DNA from: Muscardinus avellanarius
Lineage: Eukaryota; Chordata; Mammalia; Rodentia; Gliridae
Direction of reading: 5' to 3'
Length of the DNA: 64,000 nucleotides
Assembly: GCA_963383645.1 (NCBI GenBank)
Contig: OY726557.1
Location: forward strand, 153,987,701 to 154,051,700
Shown here: positions 1-10,879 of the stretch, piece by piece
Layout: the number at the start of each line of letters is the position of its first letter
Numbering within the stretch: position 1 is the stretch's first letter
Program-made: the position numbers and the translations under genes
The notes under the pieces: model-generated
The model's database searches: none
What the model saw: the letters and a program-made list of their open reading frames with translations, nothing else
What the model was told of the DNA's origin: nothing

Positions 1-303
1 GTATGTATACACTCCTGAAACAACCACCTCATTCAATACCATAAAAGTTGAGATTCATAAAATGAGTATCACTTTTATCTATAGGTTGGGGTATTTCTGG
101 ACTTGCTTTACTGTAGATATGTAGACACCAAAAAAGAAGTAGAGGGATTGTAAGTAGAAGCTATATGACTCTATAACAAGAGCTATGACTGACTGATAAA
201 ACAAGATACGTAATAAAAGCAACTTGTATTTAGGGATCTCAGGTATTTGTATGGAAACACTTCTGGATCCTTGGCCAGTTCATGAGCTACAAACAGAAAA
301 TTT
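1..303. other. unique AT-rich DNA, nothing recognised
   Basis: No repeat family, gene or RNA signature could be recognised in this stretch. Confidence 0.4.
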
Positions 304-418
304 AGAGGCATTCTACTTCAGAACTACATCCCCAGACCCATTTTATTTATTTATTTTTTTATTTTTAAACGCTATCTCATTAAGTTACTGCAGGCTTCAG
401 TAAGTTGCTGAAGCTGGT
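304..418 (-). repeat. dimeric SINE fragment, short variant
   Basis: Read on the minus strand it shows a B1-like part, an A/T-rich linker and a degenerate ID-like part (the complement of GAACTACATCCCCAG). The stretch at 353-417 carries the same unusual bases as the SINE at 4145-4281 (TTTTAAACRCTATCTCATTA) and differs from it at only about three sites over about 64 bases. The far end of the B1 half is missing. Confidence 0.6.
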
Positions 419-1553
419 GCTAGCAGGACGATAGTAACTGAAAAGCCAGGGACCTTGATGCTGGGAAGATATTAGTCCTCTGGCTCAGTGTGATGCAGAG
501 ATTTTAGTGACTATCCTATGATTTCCATTGCAACCCCACAAAGGATGAGAACCATGATATACAAATATAAGCTATGTTTTAAGAGTAAGCAAAAAAAGTT
601 AATGTACACTCATCATAATGAATCTAACAGTAGACCTCTTTCACCAAAGTGCCTGCCAGAACAAAGTGCAAATTCAGAGAGTCATACATCACCTAGAATC
701 TCAACAATGTAGATGCTTCACTTATAATGTGCAACATATAAATAATGCAAAACAAATATCTTAAAACCCAATATTCTACTTAAAAAATGGAGAAAATGTG
801 CCTGAAAAAAGTGATAAAATAGTTAATATACAAATGCCTAATAGATTAAGATTCTGTAAGTAGCAGAAAATAATTTTCAAAGTTAATATTTGTAGCATAT
901 TAAGGGAAGAAAATACTTAACTGGAATGAATGATGAAGTATTGTAGTAGAGAATAGAACATATTCACAGTAAAAACTATTGTTTAGAGTCATGAAATGCA
1001 GAACCTGAAATTTTTATTTCATTGATAAATTCATTAACAGATGCAAGATAGCCAAAGACAGTATCGGCGAGTGTGAAGATGAGGCACTAGCACATAAGCA
1101 AACATTCTGGGAGGAAAAAAACAGAAACAGAGAATAAATGGTATATTACACGAACCAAAGCTCTAACATGATATGAATTTTAGAAGCAGATGATAGTGCT
1201 TGTAATAAATCAATATTTCAAGAGGTGATGAATGAATATTTTCCTGAATACTTGTATGTACTTATAATTTCTTTTTTGGGCTTATTTGTGCTCATGTTCT
1301 ACTTTTCCCTTGACAGTTTAGTATTTTATTTTCCTTTCCTAAAAATTCTGTTTTATTTTTACCACTTGTATATTATCCATAGCCTCAGACATCCATTCTA
1401 AAATATTAATAAGACCCTCACATGTTCTTTTTAGAACATTTTCAGACTCTAATTCTTTTTAATGCATCAAATCCAAACTCATCAATACTGTTTGTGAAAA
1501 TTTCTATAAATATCTCTAGTAAAGTTAATCAATTTTTACTCTATTTTTGTACT
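419..1553. other. unique AT-rich DNA, no gene seen
   Basis: The only reading frame, 518-712 (+), has no recognisable domain and looks like chance. No repeat was recognised. Confidence 0.4.
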
Positions 1554-1597
1554 AAAGATTTAGCTCAGGGGCATTCAACCTCTGAGCTACATTCCCG
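1554..1597 (-). repeat. SINE ID-like half
   Basis: The complement of a right-half SINE unit: AGCTCAGGGGCATTCAACCT followed by CTGAGCTACATTCCC. The B1 half is not next to it; a TTTA tract and a second SINE follow. Confidence 0.6.
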
Positions 1598-1613
1598 GAT
1601 TTATTTTATTTTT

Positions 1614-1657
<44 letters not shown>

Positions 1658-1660
1658 CTG
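1598..1660. repeat. (TTTA)n microsatellite
   Basis: A run of TTTA units directly before the next SINE. It probably grew from that SINE's A-rich tail, read on the opposite strand. Confidence 0.85.
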
Positions 1661-1830
1661 GTGGTACTGGGGTTTCTGGAAGCCCTTCTCCGGGCTACAC
1701 TCCCTGACCTATTTTCATTTTATTGGAAACAGGGTCTCTTAAGCCAGCGCAGCTGGCCTCGAACCTGCGCGATCCTCCTGTCTCCGCCTCCCAAGCGCGG
1801 GGATTACAAGCGTGCGCCACCAGGCCCGGC
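1661..1830 (-). repeat. dimeric SINE, palindrome subgroup
   Basis: A full dimeric SINE in reverse, rich in CpG, which suggests a fairly young copy. The left half keeps a good B-box-like stretch. The right half carries the inverted-repeat form GGGGTTTCTGGAAGCCC instead of the usual tRNA-type B box. Confidence 0.85.
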
Positions 1831-2200
1831 GTTATTTTTTTATTTTTATTTTTTTAATTGGTGCACTGTATTCATGCATCATAGTGGGATACAAACTTTT
1901 GTAGACATACATGCACACATCGCCCAGTCAGCCCCCACCCGATCCCCACCCCATTCTCTCTCCATCCCTCCCTCCCATGCTTGGCTTAGTGGTTGACATC
2001 TAGTATTATAGCAATTTATCCAAAATTAAAAATGATAATCTCACATAATAGTTTCATTTGTCTGATACCAAGCTTTTGATGACTTAAAGATAACATTTCA
2101 ATATTTCTTTTTACTTTCTTTCTTACCAGAGAATATTTTTTCTTTTTTTTTAGGTGAAACTATCATATATTTATATATTTATTTTTCAGAAAAAAAAATC
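1831..2200 (-). repeat. L1 3' UTR, ACCAATAAAA lineage
   Basis: The complement of an L1 3' end: on the minus strand it has a G-rich tract, then GTGCACCAATTAAAAAAA. It is closely similar to 23930-24260 and 59262-59545. It lies head to head with an ORF2 fragment on its right, as expected from a 5' inversion during L1 insertion. Confidence 0.85.
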
Positions 2201-2884
2201 TATCCTAATATGGAATATGGAATCTAGGTATCCAAAACGATCTTGAAAAAGAACAAAGCTAGAAGATATATATTTTCTGACTTCAAACCATATAAAGCTA
2301 CAATAATTGAAACAGTGTAGTACTATTCTAAAGGAAGATATATAAACCATTGGGGTTAAATAAAAGCCTAGAGCTAAATTCTTCCCTATATTGTCAAGTT
2401 ATTTTTGACAAGGTTTCCACGAACATTTGGTGGTGGAAATAATAATCTTTTAACTAAATATTGTTGAAACATAATAATTACATGGAAAAGAATAAAGTTG
2501 GACCCTTACCTAATCCCATATACAAATATTAACTCAAAATAGATAAAAGACCTAAATATAAATCTTAAGACTATAAACTTTTAGGAGAAAATCTGGGTCA
2601 TAAAACCTCACAACATTGAAATTGGCAGTTATTTCTTGGATATGATTTCAATGGCACAGGCAACAGAAGAGTATACAAGCTCCCTAAAAAATAAAAAAAT
2701 ATTGTATATCCAAAGACAATGTAAACAGAGTTAACAGTTACTAATAGAATGGGATAAAATATTTCCAAATGCTATATCTGAAGGTATATTAATATTCCAT
2801 CTAGAAATCCTAAAAATTAACAACAATAAAGGCAAACAATACCATTTAGAGATAGGTAAAAGACTAAAATAAATAATGAATCTC
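2201..2884 (+). pseudogene. L1 ORF2 fragment, decayed
   Basis: All three frames of the plus strand are broken, but the DNA aligns in my reading with the part of L1 ORF2 downstream of the reverse transcriptase (the stretch after ACTCAAAATAGATAAAAGAC). ORF2 normally encodes an endonuclease and reverse transcriptase that copies L1 RNA into the genome. The first ~90 bases from 2403 match 23818-23905 almost base for base. The neighbouring 3' UTR points the other way, so this is probably the inverted 5' segment of one L1 insertion. The ORF1 piece to the right is much better preserved and may be a separate event. Confidence 0.75.
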
Positions 2885-2899
2885 CACAGATAACCAATC

Positions 2900-3862
2900 T
2901 TAATTGTCTGTTGGATGGAAACTCTTCTTTCTCTGGTTCTGGTGTGTGTTACCTATTTCTTCTTTGTAGTTAATCTCTTTGAGTATTTTCTCTAGTGCTG
3001 GTTTTGAAGACATAAATTCCTTCAGTTTCTGTTTGTCATGGAAGCTTCTTATTTCTCCATCTAATTTGATAGAAAGTTTTGCTGGGTAGGAAATTTTTGG
3101 CTGGAAGTTGTTTTCTTTCAGGGTTTGGAATATGTTACTCCAAGCCCTTCTGGCTCTCATGACTTGGTTTGGGAAGTCTGGAGTGATTCTAATTGGTTTG
3201 CCTCTGAATGTCACTTGGCCCTTTGTTTTTGTTGCCTTTAAGATTCTCTGCTTGGCTTCCACATCGGTCATTTTGACTATTATGTGGCATGGGGATCCTC
3301 TTCTCCAATCCTGTCTAAAGGGAATTCTATAAGTTTCCTGGACCTGTGTTTCAACCTCTTGCTCTATGTTTGGAAAATTTTCTGCTATTACTTCCTTGAA
3401 GAGATTGTTGATCCCTTTGGTTTCACTTTCTTTTCCCTCCTCTATTCCAATTATTCTTAGGTTAGCTCTCTTAAAATGGGCCCATATTTCTTCAATATCA
3501 GATTCCTGCTGTTGGATATTTTTTCCTAGATTAGAAACTATGCGTTCTTTTTTGGAATGATCATCTTCTAAGAGCGAGATTCTGTTCTCCATGTGGTCTA
3601 ATTGGTTGTTTGTGCTTTGAATTGAGGCCTTTACTTCATTAATTGCATCCTTTATCTCTTTTTGGCTCTCTCTGAGTTCTTTTCGAAGCACCTCTATTAT
3701 TTCTACAGTTATTTTCCTGATTTGATCTTCTAGAAATCTCTGATTTTCTGTTTTATCGGGTTCTGATGTTGTGGGGTTGTGGGCATTCATTGCTCCAGTA
3801 TTATTCCTCTTTCCCATGATTTCAGAAGTTTGTGCCTTCTCTGGGTTCTTCCCTTGGGTCAC
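2900..3862 (-). CDS. L1 ORF1p, intact 320-codon frame
   Basis: This is the ORF1 protein of a LINE-1 retrotransposon, an RNA-binding chaperone that forms trimers and packages L1 RNA in the cytoplasm. The product has 320 residues with no stop or frameshift. Residues ~40-133 are charged and heptad-rich (coiled coil). Residues ~134-230 fit the RRM, with NLRIIGI at 134-140, HIIVKM at 193-198 and GKPIRI at 221-226. Residues ~235-295 fit the C-terminal domain, with ARRAW at 237-241 and YPAKLS at 259-264. The length is near that of known mammalian ORF1 proteins (about 340-370). The first ATG follows an L1-like 5' leader at 3863-4144. No ORF2 follows the stop; within ~15 bases the sequence changes to an oppositely oriented ORF2 relic. 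Expression is therefore unproven, and this copy could not move on its own. Confidence 0.85.
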   Translation of the reverse strand: MTQGKNPEKAQTSEIMGKRNNTGAMNAHNPTTSEPDKTENQRFLEDQIRKITVEIIEVLRKELRESQKEIKDAINEVKASIQSTNNQLDHMENRISLLEDDHSKKERIVSNLGKNIQQQESDIEEIWAHFKRANLRIIGIEEGKESETKGINNLFKEVIAENFPNIEQEVETQVQETYRIPFRQDWRRGSPCHIIVKMTDVEAKQRILKATKTKGQVTFRGKPIRITPDFPNQVMRARRAWSNIFQTLKENNFQPKISYPAKLSIKLDGEIRSFHDKQKLKEFMSSKPALEKILKEINYKEEIGNTHQNQRKKSFHPTDN

Positions 3863-4144
3863 TATGACTTCACTTAAGGTGTTCTGGATCTCAAGTCAGT
3901 AGTATCTCAGACCCCACTACTCCTTTACTGGGTTGTATCACAGAGTCTCTGACCCAGAGAGTCGATAGAGGCTGCCTGCTTTAGACTGTGGGGGGTGCCA
4001 GGTTGCAAGTTCTCCTATGGTGTGATATCTCTGCCGCCGCCCCTCCCCCACTGGGTCAAGTCCCAGGGAGTACAGTACTGGGATTTCTCCTCTGTGGCCC
4101 ACAATTTGACTCACTGTTCTTGAGTACGCAGATGTAGCCATCAT
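3863..4144 (-). promoter_or_regulatory. L1 5' UTR remnant
   Basis: GC-rich sequence directly upstream of the ORF1 start, containing GGGGGAGGGGCGGCGGCAGA on the minus strand. L1 5' UTRs carry the internal promoter. Only ~280 bases remain before the element stops at a SINE, so the leader is short compared with a complete L1 5' UTR. The in-frame reading at 3938-4144 is probably not a real protein. Confidence 0.65.
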
Positions 4145-4281
4145 TTTTTTTATTTTTAAACACTATCTCATTAAGTTACTGCTGGCTTCAATAAGTTGCT
4201 GAAGCTGGCCTTGAACCTGTAATCTCTGTGTCTCAGCCTCCCAAATGCTGAGATTACAGGCATTTACCATCACGCCCAACT
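4145..4281 (-). repeat. SINE B1-like half, short variant
   Basis: Reverse B1-like half with the usual TGAGATTACAGGCA stretch. The right (ID-like) half is missing because the L1 leader starts where the A-rich linker should continue. It shares diagnostic bases with the SINE at 304-418. Confidence 0.7.
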
Positions 4282-4559
4282 CAATTCTTACTTTTTGAAG
4301 GCACTTGTACTGTACCAGCGCCTATATTACAAAACACATCATTTTGATTGTTGTTCTGTTTCCTCCACTTTGATGTGAACTATGCAATAGCCCTTTACTT
4401 ATAAATTCTTTGTAAACCTTTTTGATAGAAGAATAAAATGCATATGTTTCAGTATGGAGTGAGAAGTAGGACTGAAAGCTGGTACTGAACGCAAGCAAAG
4501 GCGGCAGAGCATGGTTTGGATGTTCTCCATTATCTTGACAGTAAATTAGCTTTTCATTT

Positions 4560-5160
4560 GAATGTTACTTTTCTTCAGAAGAGTTTGATGCATTTTAAGT
4601 TGATGCAGCAGTGCATGTTATTAAAGCCAGGAATCATAAATTATTCCTTAAATCATCCAGCCTTGGGAAAATAGAAAGCCAATGAATCACATGCCATTTG
4701 AATACTGATTTTTCTGTGTAAGCCTGTGCAGGGTTGGTGTATGTGCTTGGCTCCAGCAGGTCTGCATGCTTTCTAATTTGCTTGAAAACTGCGTGAAAGT
4801 ATTCCCATGGCCCTCTTATAAAATATGACAGCCTGACATTTTCTTTAATTACAAGACCTGATCTGTTTAATAGCAGAAAATTGGCCTCCAATTTGACAGG
4901 CTCCCCTTTAAAATCAATGGTTAGACTCTAGGGCACCAGCTTGGTCATCAAGATCAATATTAGAAAAAAATATAGCTTGTCAGGACCTCTCAGCCTTTTA
5001 TTGATTCAAATGGGGAGCAGCTCACAGATTGAATAATGATATTAGAGCTCTCATCCAACCAACAGAAGCTCCTTACATTAATTTCAGTAAAGGCAGATGA
5101 ATCTGTGATAAATGATACAAGCAAGATATAATTATTCAAAAGAATATAGTTATACAGAAC
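4560..5160. other. unique sequence, candidate conserved noncoding DNA
   Basis: Repeat-free, more base-balanced than its surroundings, without tracts or tails, and dotted with ATTA/TAAT cores. The minus-strand frame 4634-4891 (85 codons) has no recognisable domain. The call rests on texture only. Confidence 0.25.
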
Positions 5161-5448
5161 CAAATATTTTCAGGAAAAAATATATATGTTTGTGGATATG
5201 CTCATTTAGGTTTTTCAGAACGCAAACAAAATATCAAATGTGTTAGTTTGGTCTTATTAAAAATAAAACAAAATTAAACAAAACAAAATGAAACAGTAGA
5301 AATTTGTCTTACTGTAACTGAATAAAGAAAATAAATGCACAAGAAAAGTTTGCTACAAGAAAAATGTTTTATTGAGCAACTCAATTATTTTAATGATAGC
5401 ATACTGGAGAAATTTTTAGAAAGAATATTTAATTAAAAATCATTGGTC

Positions 5449-5652
5449 CTGCCAGGCACAGTGGCATGGTCGCACATGCTGTAATGCCAGTACTTGGGAG
5501 GCTGAGATAGAAGCAACATTACAACTTTGAGATCAGTCTTAGCAACTTAGCATGATCTTGTTTCATAAACAAAAAATGAAATAGAACCGGTGGTGTAGCT
5601 CAGAGGTAGAACATCTCTGGGTTCAATTTCCAATAACACACACACACACACA
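5449..5652 (+). repeat. dimeric SINE with (CA)n tail
   Basis: A diverged B1-like half starts at GCCAGGCACAGTGGCA. The ID-like half includes GGTGTAGCTCAGAGGTAGAA. The tail has turned into a CA run at 5636-5652. Confidence 0.8.
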
Positions 5653-6129
5653 TACATCCTCATTTTTAGTGCTGGCTAATTATATTATTATTCATATAAA
5701 TAAACTGATATAGCCCTTGATTTCTAATCTGCCACAGAAGGAATTCTAAGTATTATTCTAACACTTAGCAAAAAAGCATGTTAACAGTCAGTTAATTCCT
5801 TCCATATTTCATTAGTGATTTAAATGAGTATGCATAATTATCTCATTTTCACTTCTAATTTGAATGGTAAAAGAAAGCAGGAATGCAGGTCACACTGATG
5901 GAAACTGGGAAACTAAAGCTGAACTATTTTATTTTACTGCAAAAAGGCAAAAATAATCAGAAATAAGAGCTTAAGATTTTTCCAAAACTTAAATATTTTG
6001 TGAAAATATTTTAATTATGGTATATTTAAAAAATTAAATAAGTTCTATTTTGGAATAACTTGAGAATAGTTCATAAAAACTTGTGAGCTAATTACTCTAA
6101 TAGTTCACTGAATATCTATAATGGATTAG
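5653..6129. other. unique AT-rich DNA, nothing recognised
   Basis: No gene, RNA or known repeat could be recognised. Confidence 0.4.
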
Positions 6130-6336
6130 ATACTATGGTGGATATTTAATTTTCTTTATCTCATTTACATAGATCATATTTTCTCTTATTTGCCTTATGT
6201 TTATATAATTAATTATCTCATTTTTATACATTGCTTCATTTGCTATATAAATGCACAACCCTCAAAGGTATTATCCTACATAGAAGAAAAATGAAACTAA
6301 ATAAATTATCAAATGTCCAGAAATATTTAATAACAT
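6130..6336 (-). repeat. possible MIR relic
   Basis: The order of motifs (TATCTCATTTACATAG, GGTATTATCCTACAT, then AAATGAAACTAAATAAATTA) resembles the core and tail of the ancient MIR SINE. It is too diverged to be sure, and the strand is tentative. Confidence 0.3.
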
Positions 6337-7038
6337 ACATTGGCTTTGTTGATGGGATTGCAAATTAGGGCAACCACTTTGGAAAACAGTATAGAGAATC
6401 CTCAGAAGAATGGGAACAAATCTACCATTTGATCCAGCAATACCACTTCTGGGTATCTACCCAAAAGAAAGGAAACCAAACTACCAAACTAATGTATGTG
6501 TATCTATGTTCATAGCTGCACAATTCACCATAGCCAAATTGTGGAACCAGCCAAGATGTCCATCAACAGATGAATGGATTACAGAACTGTGGGATATATA
6601 CACAATGGAATTTTACTCAGCCATTAAAAAAAATCAATTACATCATTTTCAGGGAAATGGATGGAACTGGAGGACATTATGCTAAGTGAGACTAGTCAGT
6701 TACAAAAAATAAGAAATCAGATGCTTTCCCTAATATGTGAGAGCTAAGGAGAAATGGGTCCTAGGAGGAACTCTAGATAAAAAATGAAATCCTACAGAGG
6801 AGCAAACAAGATACCCTAAAGGAGGAGAAAGGAGGGGGGAAGAAGAAAAATCTCTAAAACACACAATGTACTTAAACATATCGAAGTCAATCACTAAGCC
6901 AAGCAAGGGAAGGAGGGATGGAAAGGGAATGGGGTGGGAATTGGGTAGGGGTTAAATCAGTGATGTGTACATGTATGTACACACAAGTTTTTACCCCAAT
7001 ATGATGTATGAATATAAAGCACCAATAAAAAAAAAAAA
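6337..7038 (+). pseudogene. L1 3' end: ORF2 C-terminus plus 3' UTR
   Basis: A 5'-truncated L1. The start encodes the ORF2 C-terminal region, with FDPAIPLLGIYPKE and [11 protein letters not shown] readable in the 91-codon frame 6410-6685. A frameshift near 6650 moves the real ORF2 reading out of that frame. A polypurine and G-rich 3' UTR follows (6820-6955), ending in CACCAATAAAAAAAAAAAA. Truncated copies like this cannot move by themselves. Confidence 0.9.
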
Positions 7039-8170
7039 CTTCCGGACACTTAAGATTCAATTTTCTATAGTGATATGAAGCTTAATATTATTTCACTTAT
7101 TAAAAAAAACTTAATATAGAATTGTCTCTTATTATGTAAGTTACATAGATTTCTAGAAAAAATGGTGGGCTTGGATAAAATTATGACATTTCAAAGAATT
7201 GTAGAAAATTTCAGCTTTGCAGATGCTCTTCATCATAGTTCTTCTAGACATCTATGAACAATAATCCCCTTTCAAAAAAAAACCAAAACAACATACTTTC
7301 TATTTCTTACTGAGGAAGTTAAAATGCCACCACCGACTATTACACACTGCTGTATACTTTTAAATCGCTACTTCATACAGATAGAAAATTTGTTTTCTCA
7401 GCTATTTGTAAGACTACAATAGACACAGAAAGGTAGGAACACATATTTAATGTAACACGTCAATTAAAAATTTACCTAGAATTTAATTGTTTACTTTCAT
7501 AAATTTTGGGCATTCGTAACCCAGAAAATTTACCAAGTCTCAAATGTCTTTTGTTTCATGTAATTAAAACTATACAGACTGCCAACTTCCACTGTTAGAC
7601 TCTAACAGATGTTATTGAGCAGATCCTCCATTAGGATGACATGCTAGAAATGAGGAATATCTGTTTTCTCCTAATACTTTGAACTTTCCTGAGTGACTTA
7701 TTTGTATATTCATTTATTTTTCTCATATAATTCATTCAGAGACAGAAAGAAAGCCTTGTGCTGCAGCATTCTGATTGCTGTGTTTTACTTTCCTGCTGTT
7801 GCAGGTAACATGGTTTGCTCCTAGAGTAATATTTCTTTCTTTATGCAAGGGTTATGGTAGAATCATTTTCTGAATCAAACACTCTAATACAGTTTTTCAG
7901 ACATTATTTAGGGGTTCTTGAATATGCATGAGAAAGACGAAAAATGTGTAGAATATAATTGCCCCTGATCTGTGGACTAAATGATCTATTAGCATCCCCT
8001 GCTGAGAAATACACATTTTTATCATTCTTTTTCAATTGGTCCACTTTTCTAAATGACGATGATGAGATATATTCACAACATTAGGTTGTCAAAATAAAAT
8101 ACATAGTTCTTTCTCTGGGTAAAAGCCTTGTGAATATACAACAAAGAAGTTTGAGCCTTAATTTCCAAAG
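7039..8170. other. unique sequence, no gene seen
   Basis: No repeat recognised. The part at 7560-8030 is more base-balanced and could be weakly constrained noncoding DNA, but nothing in it proves function. Confidence 0.3.
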
Positions 8171-8177
8171 ATATATT

Positions 8178-8360
8178 TTTTTCTCCTTCCTTCTTTCTTT
8201 TTTCCTTCCTTCCTTCCTTCCTTCCTCCCTCCCTCCCTCTCTTCCTTCCTCCCTCCCTCCTTCTTTCCTTCTTTCCTTCCTCACTCCCTTCCTTTCCTTT
8301 TTCCTTCCTTTTCCCCTCCTTTTCTCTTTCTTTCTGCCTTTTTTTTTCTATCTTCATTCT
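8178..8360. repeat. (CTTT/CCTT/CCCT)n pyrimidine tract
   Basis: About 180 bases almost purely of C and T on this strand. It is joined to the SINE on its right and is probably that SINE's expanded A/G tail. The lysine/arginine/glutamate-rich minus frames and the serine/leucine-rich plus frame over it are artefacts of the tract. Confidence 0.9.
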
Positions 8361-8528
8361 TGTGGTGTTGGGGATTGAACCAGGGACATGCTAATTCCAA
8401 GCCATACACTCAGCCCTTTATATTTTGTATTTTGTAACAAGGTCTCCTAAGTTTCTGAGGTTGGCCATGATCCTCTTGTCTTAGACTCTCAAATACTGGG
8501 ATTAAAGGCCTACAACACCACATCCATC
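8361..8528 (-). repeat. dimeric SINE
   Basis: Reverse copy with the right half (GGTGTTGGGGATTGAACC) and left half (CTGGGATTAAAGGCC). AAAGATA-like sequence on both outer sides (8167 and 8531) suggests a target-site duplication that also encloses the pyrimidine tract. Confidence 0.75.
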
Positions 8529-8530
8529 TA

Positions 8531-9611
8531 AAGATACACATTTGAAGGTCATTATCCCAAATTCTGAAATCCCTAAAATAAAAATCTTTAAAGGATGAAA
8601 TTCCTAAAATATAATTGCGAAAAGATATAAAATTACTTAAGATATATATTTGCATTTTAACATGGGATATACTTGAGAATCATAAAACACATGATAAACA
8701 CTTCCTGAGTCACTCTCTTTGAAAAAATGAACATTAATAGCATACATATTCTAATAATCAAAGAGACTCAGGTATGCTAATGATGGACTCATGGGTATTA
8801 CAGTTATTAGCAGAAGAATTATATTCATAAAAATAGGTGAAAAATATATAAATATATATGACTATGGTTGGTAACTGTGTGCACACATCTTTATAATGGC
8901 AGTCATCTAAAAAAAAACTACAGATAAACTAAGTCTTGACAAGATAGTTCAGAAATAAAAATGAATCATAACCATATATTCAGTCACCCAAAGAGTAAAG
9001 AGCTTAAGAAAGTTTTAGCTTTCATAAATGCAGGTATACAAAAAGAGTATCTTTTCATTTGTTAAGGACATTTCAATGATTGGCTAAACACAAATTTAAA
9101 GTCAGTGTTATAATAATGCCCATATATGGAGTCATATTTGTAAAGAACCAAAACAAAACAACAGCAACAAATAGCATAAAACAAATTAGGACTCTCTGAA
9201 AGTTTTTATTCAGTAAATGCCTCCAGTATTGGAAATGATGTAAAGATAAACGACCTAGCACGGCATATAAAAATAAAATTATTCAGAGATTTAAAATATT
9301 TCAAGAAAATACATAAAAAGAAAATAAAAACAAGTGAAAAGAAACCTACAATTTTTTTTTTACTTAGGAAAAATGCATTACATGGATATATTTTACACAA
9401 TTACACTAAGGCAGTCCAAAGAGATGGCCAACTTTCATGATCTGATCATAATCATATTTTGAGGGTTTGCAACACAATGAACAGCTGCTTAATTTTCAGA
9501 GGCATGCTATAAAATAAATTAGCACTATTTTAGAGTTAGCGCTCCTTTTTTGGAAATTAAAACACACAATAAACATCTATGTGAACATTGCCCGTTGAAA
9601 TTTTTCCCATC
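8531..9611. other. unique AT-rich DNA, no gene seen
   Basis: Frames here (for example 9073-9261 and 9206-9400 on the minus strand) are short, hydrophobic and without known domains. No repeat was recognised. Confidence 0.4.
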
Positions 9612-9790
9612 ATTTTTAAAATAAATTTTATTGGTGCATTGTAGTCATATATCTCCATGGGATTAAAAAAAAACTTGTAGAAATATACATGCACATATCA
9701 CCCAATCAGCCCCTAACCAATCTTTACTCCTCTCCCCGTTTCTTCTACCCATGCTTGGCTTCCTGATTGACTTTGATATGTTTAAGTAGA
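9612..9790 (-). repeat. L1 3' UTR, ACCAATAAAA lineage, truncated
   Basis: Reverse L1 3' end starting at TTTTATTGGTGCATTGTAGT. It includes the CACCCAATCAGCCCC stretch found in the other copies. The left-strand match fades near 9790. Confidence 0.75.
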
Positions 9791-10604
9791 TCATATGCTT
9801 TAAAGAGTTTCCCTTATCCTCCCTCTTATCCTTCCCATCTTCTGTGCCATGCCCATGTTTCTTTGGAGCCTTTGAAATCCAGTCCCTGTGTACCTACATA
9901 CAACCATGAATTGGAGGAAACAATAGTGGTGATGGAGCAGCACTGTTGCATGTGTGTCTTCTCACCATACCCTGCAAATAATTACCTTTGAAGCAATGGG
10001 TAACTTAACTGTATTTTTCAAGATAATTCAGCCCCTACTAATGTAGCTCCTGGATTTCATTAGCTGGAAAGTGTATCAACACAAAGGATCACATTTATTT
10101 ATTTTATTATACTTTTATTGGTGCACAATATTCTCACTTTTAAACTAATGTTTCTGTAGTCTTAATAATCCCATGGTCCATCTCTTTCCCAGAATTCAGT
10201 TTTCTTACTCTCTTATATAACATTTTTTTCATGGAAATTATGCTTTGGGGAATTTAAGCATTATGATTTTGACATTTGAAACTTTGTATTTTAGTACTTC
10301 AGAAGTATGACTTATGGAGACTTTTAAGCTTAGGTATGTGTAAATTTGCTATTTATTAGTAACTATGGTGACCAAAGATTGAGTATAAAATTAAAAACAT
10401 TGAAGAACTTCAAGATCATGAAAATAGAGATATTTTAATTTCTTCAACATCAACATAGTTGATATTGTTGGTATTTTCAAACCTTTAATATAATTCCTAC
10501 AAATTATGAAAAACTCACCAAGAAGAATGTGATTCACCAATACAATAAAAACCCCTAGTAATGATTTTGGACATAGATTACTAGAGGTTATGTGGCATTG
10601 AGAT
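9791..10604. other. mostly unique DNA
   Basis: A very short L1 3' tip may lie at 10089-10130 (TTTTATTGGTGCACAATATT). Nothing else was recognised. Confidence 0.35.
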
Positions 10605-10780
10605 TTTCTTTCTTTCTTTCTTTTTTTTCCTTTGGTGCTAGAGATTAAGCTCAGGGAAATTCAACCTCAGAGCTACACCTCTAGAGCTGTTTATTTTTAT
10701 TTTGAAACAGTTTCTCATTAAGTAGATAAAGCTGGCCTAGAATCTGTGAACCCCTTGCCTTAGCCGCCAAAGCATGCAGT
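10605..10780 (-). repeat. dimeric SINE, diverged
   Basis: A pyrimidine-rich tail (10605-10632), then the reverse right half (GATTAAGCTCAGGGAAATTC) and a shortened left half. Confidence 0.75.
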
Positions 10781-10879
10781 TCTCTCACTAAAGAAAGTAT
10801 AGGCTATGGCTTGTTTTTAGTGCTATGTAATTGAACTACAAAGACAGTAGTTTAGATTAGATTTCTATTACTTTTCTCT

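Noticed and set aside
5585..5630. tRNA-like A- and B-box order in SINE right halves
   Set aside because: These are ID-like SINE units; none folds as a complete cloverleaf tRNA gene.
7785..7812. A pyrimidine tract with GCTGTTGCAG/GTAACATGG that resembles splice sites
   Set aside because: No open frame with coding character adjoins it on either side; such short matches are common by chance.
8073..8378. Lysine/arginine/glutamate-rich minus frames and a serine/proline/leucine-rich plus frame
   Set aside because: They are translations of a pyrimidine-rich microsatellite and a SINE, with no domain.
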